Below, piece by piece: positions 23,854 to 31,338 of a DNA stretch of 48,067 nucleotides (within the stretch, counting starts at the first letter, position 1; every line of letters begins with the position of its first letter). The position numbers and the translations under genes were made by a program. The notes below the pieces were generated by a model that saw nothing but the letters and a program-made list of their open reading frames with translations, did not search any database and was not told where the DNA came from. The stretch comes from Chloroflexota bacterium (GTDB taxonomy: Bacteria; Chloroflexota; Anaerolineae; Promineifilales; Promineifilaceae): the NCBI GenBank assembly GCA_018004935.1, contig JAGNBF010000004.1, forward strand, positions 48,804 to 96,870, given 5' to 3'.

Positions 23854-24786
23854 ATGGCGGAACTGACAAATAACTATCTGCACATCTTATCCCCACGTGT
23901 AGCGCAGTGGCGGTTGCCGGTGACACGGGATCAGGCGGTGTTGTTGATGGTGGCGTTTAATGAGATGATGTTAGGGTTAGACACTTATCTGGCGCATGAT
24001 GCCAACCAAACGTTGACGGCACGGGAATGGGTTCCTATCCTGTTTGGCCCCGTTGCCGGGATACTGCTTCTGGTGGCGGGTTTAATCGCCCTACGACGAC
24101 GGATCGCGGCCGCGTGGTTAGCCACACTCGTTTTTAGTGCCAGCATGGTGGTGGGTGTTCTCGGCGCGTATTTTCACTTCATGCGCGGCATCTTACCTAC
24201 GGCTCCCCCCGGCCAACAAATCACGCTTTCCTTGCTCATCTGGGCACCGCCGTTTCTCGCCCCGTTTGCCTTTGCGGGCATTGGCGTGATGGGGTTGAGC
24301 GCGGCCTGGGAAGAATCGCCTGTAGGCAGTGGCCTGTTGCACCTGCCCGCAGGCTTTCGGCTCCAAATGCCTTATAGTAAAACACGGGCATACTTCTTAC
24401 TCACAGGCCTGGGCATTCTCATGGCTTTGATCAGCAGTGTGCTGGATCACGCCCGCCATCCCTGGTCAAATCCCTGGTTAATGTTGCCGGTGGTTGTCGG
24501 GGTGTTGGGAACGGTCGTTGCGGTCGTATGCGCTTTCCTCAGCGAACCTCTGCCCCGACAGGAGTTACTCATTTACCTGGGAACCATGCTTCTGCTAATG
24601 GCTGTTGGACTGGTAGGCACCATTTTGCACATCCGGGCGGATCTCACCAGCGAGAGTCTGATTGTTACGGAGCGGTTTCTGAGGGGAGCACCCTTTATGT
24701 CCCCGCTCCTTTTTACAAATATGGGCATGATTGGACTGCTGGTGTTACTCCCATCGGAGCCGCAAGAGAAAAATTTGAGGAAGTAG
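23854..24786 (+). CDS. Polytopic membrane protein, function unknown
   Basis: This 310-residue protein has about eight hydrophobic helices. A short cytoplasmic N-terminus with REWVPILFGPVAGILLLVAG leads into the first pairs. Histidines occur at membrane edges (GAYFHFMRG, LDHARHPW, LHIRAD) and could bind haem or metal, but this is a guess. I do not recognise the family. It is in the same direction as the octahaem cytochrome, 450 bp downstream beyond two repeat elements, so it may or may not be co-transcribed. A quinone-linked membrane partner for the cytochromes would fit the context. There is no strong Shine-Dalgarno before 23854. Confidence 0.7.
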   Translation: MAELTNNYLHILSPRVAQWRLPVTRDQAVLLMVAFNEMMLGLDTYLAHDANQTLTAREWVPILFGPVAGILLLVAGLIALRRRIAAAWLATLVFSASMVVGVLGAYFHFMRGILPTAPPGQQITLSLLIWAPPFLAPFAFAGIGVMGLSAAWEESPVGSGLLHLPAGFRLQMPYSKTRAYFLLTGLGILMALISSVLDHARHPWSNPWLMLPVVVGVLGTVVAVVCAFLSEPLPRQELLIYLGTMLLLMAVGLVGTILHIRADLTSESLIVTERFLRGAPFMSPLLFTNMGMIGLLVLLPSEPQEKNLRK

Positions 24787-24850
24787 TCAGTAGACAGTAG
24801 TCCGATGTGCGGCCGCGTTTGGGTTTATCCTGAACGTGGCCGTTTTTGTT

Positions 24851-25882
24851 TTATCGGGGAGCGGCCGCGACCTGAAACACCCGCACCATCTGTTGGCGTT
24901 CCGGCAAGGTGTGTTCCCCACGATCTTCTAACTGCACGCCCACGGGCAAATTACCCCGCACCGCTTCGGCCATCTCCCCTGACAACAAAATTTGTCCCCC
25001 CTGGGTCAGACTGCTCATCCGTACTAACTGCATCAACGTTTCATTGGGCAGGTAGTCGCTGTCGTTGCGGAGTTCCGCCGGGCCATGGTGCAAGGTAAGT
25101 TTGAGCCAGTGTGGGGGTAAGGGAAACCAGGCTTGTGAGGCGAGGCGGTGTTGGATGGTCGCGGCCGCGAGCAACGCCGCTCCCGGTTCCGCAAAAGCCG
25201 CCAAAAAAGAGTCCCCACTGACGTTAAATAGCCGTCCGTTGTACTGCGTGAGCAGGGGACCCAGCAACGCATCATGCCGGGCCAACGCCTCACGCATCAC
25301 ATCCGGGGCTTCTTGCCATTGGCTCACAAACCCGACAATATCGCCGTGTAAGAATGTGACCAACCCAGTGGGCAGGCCAGGGTGATGGGATGGGGTAGAT
25401 GACAGTAATGAGGTTTGCGGCCGCGTAAACAACCCCGATTCTATCACCTGCCGGATCAACTCGTCGCGGCGGTGAACGGCGAACTTGCTATAAATTTGTT
25501 TGACATACCAACGCACTGTACTGCTCTGCAAAGACAGGCGTTGGGCAATAGCCGCATCCGGTAAACCTTGCACGATAAGAGCCAGAATGTCGTTTTCGCG
25601 GGAGGTGAGGGGGCTTAAGGGCCGAGGCAGAGAGGTTTCCTGCGCTCCGGTTGTGAGTTCCGCTACATGGGTGCGGGCCAATTGCAGAAAAGCCGGATGT
25701 TCTGTTTCGGGAATTTGTAGCGCGTAGAGCAGGAGCGACGCAATCTGCCAGGAAGGGCGTCTCTCCCCGGCCTCGATTTTACGCAGAAGCGCGGCAGAAC
25801 AACCGACCTGTTGCGCCAATTCTTGCTGTGTCCGCCCTGATGCCGTTCGTTGCTGTTTCAGCCATTTACCAAAGGTACGCAT
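24851..25882 (-). CDS. XRE-HTH, LuxR-HTH and class III cyclase-like fusion regulator
   Basis: The 343-residue protein joins three domains. An N-terminal Cro/C1-type HTH comes first (about 1-60, RTQQELAQQVGCSAALLRKI). A LuxR-type HTH follows (about 90-155, LTSRENDILALIVQGLPDAA with a VRWYVKQIYSKF helix), then a class III adenylate/guanylate cyclase homology domain (about 170-335). In the cyclase domain both metal-binding Asp residues are present (HGDIVGF, SGDSF) and GGQILLS is intact. The Lys before the second Asp appears as Asn, and the Asn of the NxxxR motif appears lost (MQLVR). It may therefore bind rather than make a nucleotide. The ATG at 25882 is chosen for GGGGAGA upstream. It is convergent with the membrane-protein gene. 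Confidence 0.82.
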   Translation of the reverse strand: MRTFGKWLKQQRTASGRTQQELAQQVGCSAALLRKIEAGERRPSWQIASLLLYALQIPETEHPAFLQLARTHVAELTTGAQETSLPRPLSPLTSRENDILALIVQGLPDAAIAQRLSLQSSTVRWYVKQIYSKFAVHRRDELIRQVIESGLFTRPQTSLLSSTPSHHPGLPTGLVTFLHGDIVGFVSQWQEAPDVMREALARHDALLGPLLTQYNGRLFNVSGDSFLAAFAEPGAALLAAATIQHRLASQAWFPLPPHWLKLTLHHGPAELRNDSDYLPNETLMQLVRMSSLTQGGQILLSGEMAEAVRGNLPVGVQLEDRGEHTLPERQQMVRVFQVAAAPR

Positions 25883-25903
25883 CGTTTCTCCCCTCATTTT
25901 GTC

Positions 25904-25919
25904 ACGCTAATTGTAGCGT
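25904..25919. promoter_or_regulatory. Candidate operator before the fusion regulator
   Basis: ACGCTAATTGTAGCGT is an inverted repeat (ACGCTA/TAGCGT with a 4-base centre), 22 bases upstream of the chosen start. Its size and position would suit autoregulation by the XRE domain. That link is inference. Confidence 0.4.
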
Positions 25920-25979
25920 CTGGCAGGTGATAGCGCGACCGACTTTATGCTAATCTGCATTTGGGTATAAAACAAAAAC

Positions 25980-26102
25980 GGGTCTTGGGGATTTCAGGGG
26001 GTTGACACCATCTGTAGGGGCAACCCTTGTGGTTGCCCTCGGCGGGGCGGGCACAAGGCCAGATCCTACATCTAGCCGCACCCCACGAATTCCGAAAGAG
26101 CC
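25980..26102. repeat. Family A element, divergent ends
   Basis: CGGGTCTTGGGGATTTCAGG to CACGAATTCCGAAAGAGCC surrounds GGGCAACCCTTGTGGTTGCC and GGGCGGGCACAAGGCCAG. The right end (AGCCGCACC...GAATTCCGAAAGAGCC) matches the copy at 47313, which suggests a subfamily. Confidence 0.85.
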
Positions 26103-26167
26103 ACAAAAACATCTGTGACAGCAGGGCCTTTCCCAAGCCATGAGTATATTGTTGTTGATCAGCCCCA

Positions 26168-26293
26168 TTCCCCTAACCCCCTTCCCGGCGGGAAGGGGAA
26201 CCCCATTTTGGGTATTTTTCGAGGGCGAATGCCCTCGAAAAATACCCTTTAGAAAGTTCCCCGCCCCTGGGGCGGGGTTAGGGGTGGGGGAAA
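26168..26293. repeat. Family B palindromic element
   Basis: TTCCCCTAACCCCCTTCCCG pairs with GGGGCGGGGTTAGGGGTGGG. The middle, GGGTATTTTTCGAGGGCGAA to TGCCCTCGAAAAATACCC, is a near-perfect stem. Related copies lie at 30208 and 47476. Confidence 0.85.
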
Positions 26294-26342
26294 TGTAGAT
26301 GTATGAGTTTGGAAAACCCTTGATTACAGCAAAGGAGTAAGA

Positions 26343-27074
26343 ATGATGAGTGAATTCCAGTACAACCCGCTTGATAGGGCCGGATGGGAAGAAATATGGC
26401 GCATGGAAGACCTGCCGCCCCGTTTTCGTAGTTTTGCCTCACCGAATGACTCGGTGGTGGCGTGGGCCGAAACCGTTGTGCCCGGCGGCCGCATCTTGGA
26501 TGTAGGCTGTGGCGTGGGGCGGCATGCGATCTATTTAGGGGGGCGCGGCTTCCAGATGGCGGGGACGGACATCTCGCCAACCGGGGTGAAGGTGACACAA
26601 GACGCGGCCGCGGGCCAAAATATCCCTTTTGATGGTCGCGTTTCCGATATGACCACCCTGCCCTGGCCCGATGCCACCTTCGACGCGGCCTTCTCCACCT
26701 CAACCATTCATCATCACCTGCGGGCGGGTATCATGCAAACGTTGGCGGAGGTGTGGCGGGTGCTGAAGCCGGGCGGTTTGTTCCTGGTGGATTTTCCCAG
26801 TACCGATACCCTGACTTATCAAACATTGCGTGAGTTAGCGGCCGCGGGACAGGTAGCCGAGGTTGAACCCAACACCTTCGTAGACGAGCGTAACGCAGAA
26901 GATGTAGACGGCTTTTTGCCTCATCATTTCTGTGACGAGACCGATATTGGCGAATTGCTCCGTGAATTTCAGATCGTCAGGCTCTACCCTGACCTACGCG
27001 AAGTTGTGACAGAAAGTGGCCCCGGTAAAATTGGCAAGTGGGTGGCCTGGGTACGTAAACCCGTTTTGAAATAA
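26343..27074 (+). CDS. Class I SAM-dependent methyltransferase
   Basis: This 243-residue protein has the Rossmann-type methyltransferase fold of the Methyltransf_11/25 group. Motif I is ILDVGCGVGRHAIYLGGRGF (about residues 49-68), the acidic end of strand 2 is AGTDISPTGV, and WPDATFDAAFSTSTIHHH and LKPGGLFLVDFPS are motifs IV and VI. The substrate cannot be told. AAGGAG lies 5 bases before the ATG at 26343, with a second ATG next to it. It is a single-gene unit between repeat-filled spacers and has no evident link with its neighbours. Three GCGGCCGC copies fall inside, two reading Ala-Ala-Ala. Confidence 0.88.
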   Translation: MMSEFQYNPLDRAGWEEIWRMEDLPPRFRSFASPNDSVVAWAETVVPGGRILDVGCGVGRHAIYLGGRGFQMAGTDISPTGVKVTQDAAAGQNIPFDGRVSDMTTLPWPDATFDAAFSTSTIHHHLRAGIMQTLAEVWRVLKPGGLFLVDFPSTDTLTYQTLRELAAAGQVAEVEPNTFVDERNAEDVDGFLPHHFCDETDIGELLREFQIVRLYPDLREVVTESGPGKIGKWVAWVRKPVLK

Positions 27075-27135
27075 CTGATGCCAGGCGGACTTCCCCATAA
27101 CACCCGATCCCTGCACTGTCCGGTTAAATCTATCT

Positions 27136-27232
27136 GGCTCTTTGGGAATTCAGGGGGTTGACACCAGATGTACGGGCTGGCTTTGTGCCTGCCCCCGTGT
27201 GGGGCAACCGCAAGGGTTGCCCGTACAGCCAA
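27136..27232. repeat. Family A element, reversed
   Basis: GGCTCTTTGGGAATTCAGGG to GTTGCCCGTACAGCCAAAAT runs in the opposite orientation to the copy at 21021. The right terminus is replaced by the CAGCCAAAAT ending also seen at 41755. Confidence 0.85.
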
Positions 27233-27376
27233 AATCTTTTTCTGTAACCATTCAGCCTTCCAAAGGTTTGTTCCACTGGTCAACGTCTATCCCGAAACTT
27301 TCGGAAGGCTTTCTCCCCAGAGGAACTGGACGCTTACCATTTTTCTACAATTATCCTTGCTACCACGGCCCAAAAA

Positions 27377-27400
27377 AGCACAGCCTTTTCAGGCTGTGCT
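27377..27400 (-). terminator. Hairpin terminator on the minus strand
   Basis: AGCACAGCC and GGCTGTGCT form a 9-bp stem with a 6-base loop, followed on the minus strand by TTTTTT. It could be a backup terminator for the acyl-CoA synthetase gene, about 230 bases downstream of its stop. Confidence 0.65.
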
Positions 27401-27542
27401 ACACCATTTTATAGGATGATGCATCATTCTGGAGTTGATGCCAGAATGTAAATTGTGGTTCTTAGATGGCAAAGACGAGAAAGGTCAAACGATTTCTAAC
27501 CCTATACCCTCTTCTTTATGATTCAACTATGAGTTTACTACA

Positions 27543-27603
27543 AAAAGCCCGGTTTCTTTCTCTCTGGAAGCGACGGTTAGATTAGTCAGAAACCGGGCTT
27601 TTA
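27543..27603 (-). terminator. Long inverted repeat after the acyl-CoA synthetase gene
   Basis: AAAAGCCCGGTTTCT and AGAAACCGGGCTTTT are exact inverted repeats about 31 bases apart, ending in T runs on both strands. The right arm ends 30 bases beyond the synthetase stop, so this is its likely terminator. Confidence 0.65.
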
Positions 27604-27633
27604 ACTGTTTTGACCTTTTTTCAGTGGAGTCAA

Positions 27634-29205
27634 CTATTGCGTCGCAATGGCCGTGCGGCCGCCACGCAACACGTATTTCTGGATTTTCCCCGTGGCTGTT
27701 TTAGGCAGTTCGGTGACAAAGGAAACCCATTGCGGGGCCTTGAAATGAGCCAGGTGATCACGGGCAAACTGACGAATCTCGACTTCGGTCGCGGCCGCGC
27801 CAGGGCGTAACACGACAAAAGCGTGCGGGGCCTCGCCCCATTTTTCATGTGGCATACCCACAATCGCCACTTCCTGTATCGCCGGATGACGCAACAACAC
27901 CCCTTCCACTTCCACGGAGGAGATATTTTCGCCGCCGCTAATAATGACATCTTTGATGCGATCCCGGATTTCAGCGTAGCCATCAGCGTGAACGACAGCG
28001 GCATCACCGGTGTGGAACCAGCCACCGCGCAACGCTCTGGCTGTGGCTTCGGGATCATTAAAATATCCTTTCATCACCACATTCCCCCGTACGACGATTT
28101 CGCCCAACGTCATCCCATCATGGGAGACTTCGTTTCCTTCTTCATCCACCACGAGTAGTTCACCGGAGGTGATTAATTCCACTCCTTGCCGGGCCTTGAT
28201 GATGGCCCGCTCTTGCAGGGAAAGATGAGCATGTTCAGGCCGTTCTTCGCAGATGGTGATGAAGGGGGCCGTCTCGGTAAGACCGTACACCTGGGTCAGT
28301 TCCCAGCCTAGTTCGCCTTCAATGCGCTCGATGGTCGCGGCCGCGGGCGGTGCCCCCGCCGTAAACAGTTTGACCCCCCGTCTGGCCCCTTTCTGCAACT
28401 CCGCCGGGCTGTTGGCGATACCTATCAGTACCGTCGGCGCGGCACAGAAGATCGAGATGTTCTCTTGCTCAATCAGAGCAAAAATGGTGCGCGGCTCGAC
28501 CCGGCGCAGGCAAACATGGGTGGCTCCCCGTGCTGTCACAATCCAGACAAAGGTCCAGCCATTGGCGTGGAACATGGGCAATGTCCAGAGGTAGCGGTCT
28601 TTGGGGGAGAGAGGCTGGTGAGCAATGGTGCCCACAATATTCATGTAGGCATTGCGGTGGGTGATCATTACCCCTTTGGGGCGGGCAGTTGTGCCACTGG
28701 TGTAGTTAATGGCGAGCAGGTCTCCCTCATTGATGGTAGGGTAAGTGAAGGTGGGCGACGCGGCCGCGATCTCTGCCTCATAATCCACCCATCCATCCCG
28801 ACTCCCTTCTAAGGCCACAAACTGCTCCACCTGGGGCAACTGCTCCCGAACAGTGTCTACCGCTTCCAGATAATCAGAATGGGCACACACGATCCGCGCC
28901 CCACTGTGATTAATAATGTAAGCAAAATCATCCGCCGTCAGCCGATAATTGATCGGCACAATCACCGCCCCTATCTGTGGCACGGCATAAAATGACTCCA
29001 GTTGGGCATGGGTGTTGGGGGCGATGTAGGCTACCCGGTCACCGGGTTGAATGCCCGCCTTCTGTAAAACGGCCGACCAGCGATCACAGCGGTCAAAAAA
29101 CTGCTCATAGGTCAAGCGTAAATCACCATCTACAACTGCTTCCCGGTTGCCATACAGGCGACGGGCGCGACGGGCAAATTCCATCGGGGTCAGAGGCGTT
29201 TCCAT
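27634..29205 (-). CDS. AMP-dependent acyl-CoA synthetase
   Basis: The protein is 523 residues, the usual length of medium/long-chain fatty-acyl-CoA ligases of the ANL superfamily. It has YTSGTTARPKGVMITHRN (P-loop motif, about residues 170-187), YGLTETAP (about 303-310), GWFHTGD and RIKDVIISGGENIS (hinge region), and the C-terminal catalytic Lys in PKTATGKIQK. The reaction is acid + ATP + CoA to acyl-CoA + AMP + PPi. The acid is unknown; LPMFHANGWTF resembles broad-range enzymes. AAGGAG lies 8 bases before the ATG at 29205. It is monocistronic, with two inverted-repeat terminators downstream, and carries four GCGGCCGC copies. Confidence 0.9.
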   Translation of the reverse strand: METPLTPMEFARRARRLYGNREAVVDGDLRLTYEQFFDRCDRWSAVLQKAGIQPGDRVAYIAPNTHAQLESFYAVPQIGAVIVPINYRLTADDFAYIINHSGARIVCAHSDYLEAVDTVREQLPQVEQFVALEGSRDGWVDYEAEIAAASPTFTYPTINEGDLLAINYTSGTTARPKGVMITHRNAYMNIVGTIAHQPLSPKDRYLWTLPMFHANGWTFVWIVTARGATHVCLRRVEPRTIFALIEQENISIFCAAPTVLIGIANSPAELQKGARRGVKLFTAGAPPAAATIERIEGELGWELTQVYGLTETAPFITICEERPEHAHLSLQERAIIKARQGVELITSGELLVVDEEGNEVSHDGMTLGEIVVRGNVVMKGYFNDPEATARALRGGWFHTGDAAVVHADGYAEIRDRIKDVIISGGENISSVEVEGVLLRHPAIQEVAIVGMPHEKWGEAPHAFVVLRPGAAATEVEIRQFARDHLAHFKAPQWVSFVTELPKTATGKIQKYVLRGGRTAIATQ

Positions 29206-29242
29206 TAGGGCAACTCCTTAAGATGTTGGCGTAAATTGAACC

Positions 29243-29342
29243 ACTTAGTAATCGTCCAAGAATAAGTTCCGCGCAGACCTGACAGGTTTCCGAAAACCTG
29301 TCAGGTCTAAACCGGGAAGTTATTTTTAGATGTTCACTTAGG
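29243..29342. repeat. Family G MITE-like element
   Basis: CTTAGTAATCGTCCAAGAAT to TATTTTTAGATGTTCACTTA is about 100 bp. The centre is a 15-bp perfect stem, AGACCTGACAGGTTT/AAACCTGTCAGGTCT. The reverse complement recurs at 36000-36100. Confidence 0.85.
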
Positions 29343-29362
29343 ATTGACGATTAATGACTTGA

Positions 29363-29469
29363 ACTCTTTGGGAATTCAGGGGGTTGGCACCAAATGTAGG
29401 GGCTGGCCTTGTGCCTGCCCAGTGTGGGGCAACAAGGGTTGCCCGTACCCCGCGAAATCCCAAAGACCC
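29363..29469. repeat. Family A element, reversed
   Basis: ACTCTTTGGGAATTCAGGGG to CGCGAAATCCCAAAGACCC is near complete, with a 5-base deletion in one inner arm (GGCAACAAGGGTTGCC). Confidence 0.88.
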
Positions 29470-29490
29470 ATAACTTGAACATTAAAGGGC

Positions 29491-29575
29491 GGTGACGTTG
29501 GTTGAGCTTCTCGAAACCAACCGCCTTTGACAAGCGCAGGCTACGTTTCCCCCGAAATATTGAGAAGTCACGTTT
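29491..29575. repeat. Family F element
   Basis: GGTGACGTTGGTTGAGCTTC to ATTGAGAAGTCACG is the closest relative of the element upstream of the giant gene (8374). From 29576 to 29838 there is no gene; GCAACGCTTCCAGACATTGC there resembles repeat DNA but has no second copy in the window. Confidence 0.75.
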
Positions 29576-29838
29576 CCTGAGTCGCGCAGGTGATGGAGAA
29601 ACGGATGTTACCGTTATTTGGCGCGGTTGGCAACGCTTCCAGACATTGCCGAAGTCTCGTGTTACCTTCCCCAAGCTCAGGTAGCAGTTTAGTTGAACTG
29701 CTTCAGCCACTCGACTACACGCCGCTCGGTGGTTCCACCCCACTCATCTGGGGATTCCCAAATGGCTCCCCGGCCAACGCTTCACCGACCCATACCACCT
29801 GGAACTGCCCCCGGATTTACCCCCTGGCACTTATTTTA

Positions 29839-29949
29839 GGTTCTTTGGGGTTTCGTGGGGTACGGGCAACCCTTGTGGTTGCCCCCCACTGGGCAGGCAC
29901 AAGGCCCGCCCGTACATCTAGTGTCAACCCCCTGAATTCCCAAAGACCC
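29839..29949. repeat. Family A palindromic element
   Basis: GGTTCTTTGGGGTTTCGTGG to CCCTGAATTCCCAAAGACCC is a full-length copy, oriented like 21021. A GCGGCCGC lies just beyond it at 29985. Confidence 0.9.
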
Positions 29950-30062
29950 TTATTTTATTGAAGGGGGGATGTATGAGATAGTCAGCGGCCGCAGGCTCTA
30001 CCTCCCAAATCCCCCGAAAAGTTGAGAAGCCCCCTTTTCCCGTTTCAAGCCAGGAAAATAGT

Positions 30063-30174
30063 TTGGGTCTTGGGGATTTTGTGGGGTACGGGCAGTCCTT
30101 GTGGTTGCCCCACACGGGGCGGGCGCAAGGCCAGCCCCTACAGTTGATGTTAACCCCCTGAATTTTCAAAGACA
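30063..30174. repeat. Family A palindromic element
   Basis: TGGGTCTTGGGGATTTTGTG to CCCTGAATTTTCAAAGACAG is full length with scattered substitutions (GGCAGTCCTTGTGGTTGCCC). Confidence 0.88.
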
Positions 30175-30207
30175 GGGCGATTGCATACTCACCCCCATGA
30201 ACCCAGC

Positions 30208-30330
30208 ACCCTAACAATTCCTGGCCTGAAGGGGAAAAAACCAATTTGAGCCGTTTTTCGCGGCATTCGCCCGCGAAAAACGGCTCTTAAAAGTTCCCCG
30301 CCCCTGGGGGCAGGATTAGGGGTGGGGGAA
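30208..30330. repeat. Family B palindromic element
   Basis: Its central stem GAGCCGTTTTTCGCGG...CGCGAAAAACGGCTC has a different sequence from the 26168 copy but the same position and the same flanks (AGTTCCCCGCCCCTGGGG). The stem has therefore co-varied, as selected hairpins do. Confidence 0.85.
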
Positions 30331-30357
30331 ATCCGAGTAGGCAATCGCCCTAATTTC

Positions 30358-30476
30358 GGCGTGGTTCAAAAGTCGGCAAACGGTGCTTAACACTTTGTAG
30401 GGCGATTTGGTAAATCGCCCGCGAGACGATTTACCAAATCGTCCTACAAATTTGTAAAGCTGACCTGAACCATGCC
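30358..30476. repeat. Family E element
   Basis: GGCGTGGTTCA and TGAACCATGCC are the terminal inverted repeats of a 119-bp element. The interior stems GGGCGATTTGGTAAATCGCC and GACGATTTACCAAATCGTCC are shared with 41773. Confidence 0.88.
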
Positions 30477-30498
30477 CTAATTTCCAAAGAGCCAACAG

Positions 30499-30527
30499 TT
30501 GACCGCGGCCGCGAAATTTGCTAGAAT
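30499..30527 (+). promoter_or_regulatory. Sigma-70-type promoter with GCGGCCGC as spacer
   Basis: TTGACC (30499-30504) and TAGAAT (30522-30527) are separated by exactly 17 bases, the optimal spacing. The first eight spacer bases are GCGGCCGC. It points towards the tetR gene and lies immediately before three operator palindromes. Confidence 0.7.
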
Positions 30528-30528
30528 G

Positions 30529-30574
30529 TGACCGATTGGTCATATGACTGGTCAGTCACATGACTGGGAAGTCA
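30529..30574 (+). promoter_or_regulatory. Three tandem 14-bp operators at exact 16-bp spacing
   Basis: TGACCGATTGGTCA (30529), TGACTGGTCAGTCA (30545) and TGACTGGGAAGTCA (30561) share the palindromic form TGACY-N4-RGTCA. They start 16 bases apart, just downstream of the -10 box, where bound repressor would block transcription. They are probably the binding sites of the TetR-family product of the next gene. Confidence 0.75.
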
Positions 30575-30576
30575 CA

Positions 30577-30622
30577 AACCCAGCCCCTAAAGCTGGTGTC
30601 CACCGCTGAATTCCCAAAGAGC
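30577..30622. repeat. Family A half-element in the tetR leader
   Basis: CAGCCCCTAAAGCTGGTGTC to CTGAATTCCCAAAGAGCC is the right half of family A. Its terminal AAAGAG lies 9 bases before the tetR start and is the only Shine-Dalgarno-like sequence there. Confidence 0.75.
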
Positions 30623-30629
30623 CAAAATT

Positions 30630-31289
30630 ATGCCGAAAGAGACATTCTTTAATCTCCCAGAAGAAAAACGCCAACGCATTCTGGACCTGGCAATTGAAGA
30701 ATTTGCCCACCACGACTATCAGAACGCTTCTATCTCCCGGATAGTAGCCGAGGCTGGTATTGCCAAAGGTAGTTTCTACCAATATTTTGAAGACAAGGCC
30801 GATCTGTACCGCTATCTTTTGAACCTGATTTTTCAGGAAAAACAGCGCGTTCTGGCCACCATCCAACCCCCTGATCCGCAAATGGGGACCTTTGCTTTCT
30901 TACGCTGGCTCTTCAGTGTCAGCATCAACTTTGAATTCATCAACCCCAAGCTGGCGCAAATGGGCTATCGGGCGATGAACAATCAGACGTTGCCGGAAGA
31001 AATAATGACCCAGGGCAAGGAAGCCGGACGCCTGTACTTCAAACAATTGGTACAGGCAGGTATGGCCCGAGGTGATTTACGCTCAGATTTGGATGTGGAC
31101 GCGGCCGCGTTTCTCATCAATACCCTCATCACCGAATTCGGTTATTACCTCATCCAAAGGTTAGGCCTGCGGCGCGAGGAATTAGGCGAACGATGGCAAT
31201 CACTCACGGAAAAGAGTGCGGCCGCGAACGAACTTTTTGATCAATTAATGAATATGTTGGAATTAGGCTTAGGCAAAGGCAAAGCATAA
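30630..31289 (+). CDS. TetR-family transcriptional repressor
   Basis: This 219-residue protein has an N-terminal TetR HTH (about 8-55): KRQRILDLAIEEFAHHDYQN, then SISRIVAEAGIAKGSFYQYF and the usual EDKADLYRYL. The C-terminal part is a helical ligand-binding domain with MGYRAMNN and FGYYLIQRLGL segments, resembling the YvdT-like branch. It heads an operon with three ABC transporter genes, and the promoter carries three palindromic operators (30529-30574), so it very likely represses itself and the exporter until a ligand binds. The ligand is unknown. Two in-frame GCGGCCGC copies read Ala-Ala-Ala. Confidence 0.9.
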   Translation: MPKETFFNLPEEKRQRILDLAIEEFAHHDYQNASISRIVAEAGIAKGSFYQYFEDKADLYRYLLNLIFQEKQRVLATIQPPDPQMGTFAFLRWLFSVSINFEFINPKLAQMGYRAMNNQTLPEEIMTQGKEAGRLYFKQLVQAGMARGDLRSDLDVDAAAFLINTLITEFGYYLIQRLGLRREELGERWQSLTEKSAAANELFDQLMNMLELGLGKGKA

Positions 31290-31338
31290 ACACTTTACCT
31301 GGCTCACAAATAACCCTATTTTCCCTGGAGTAATTTGA

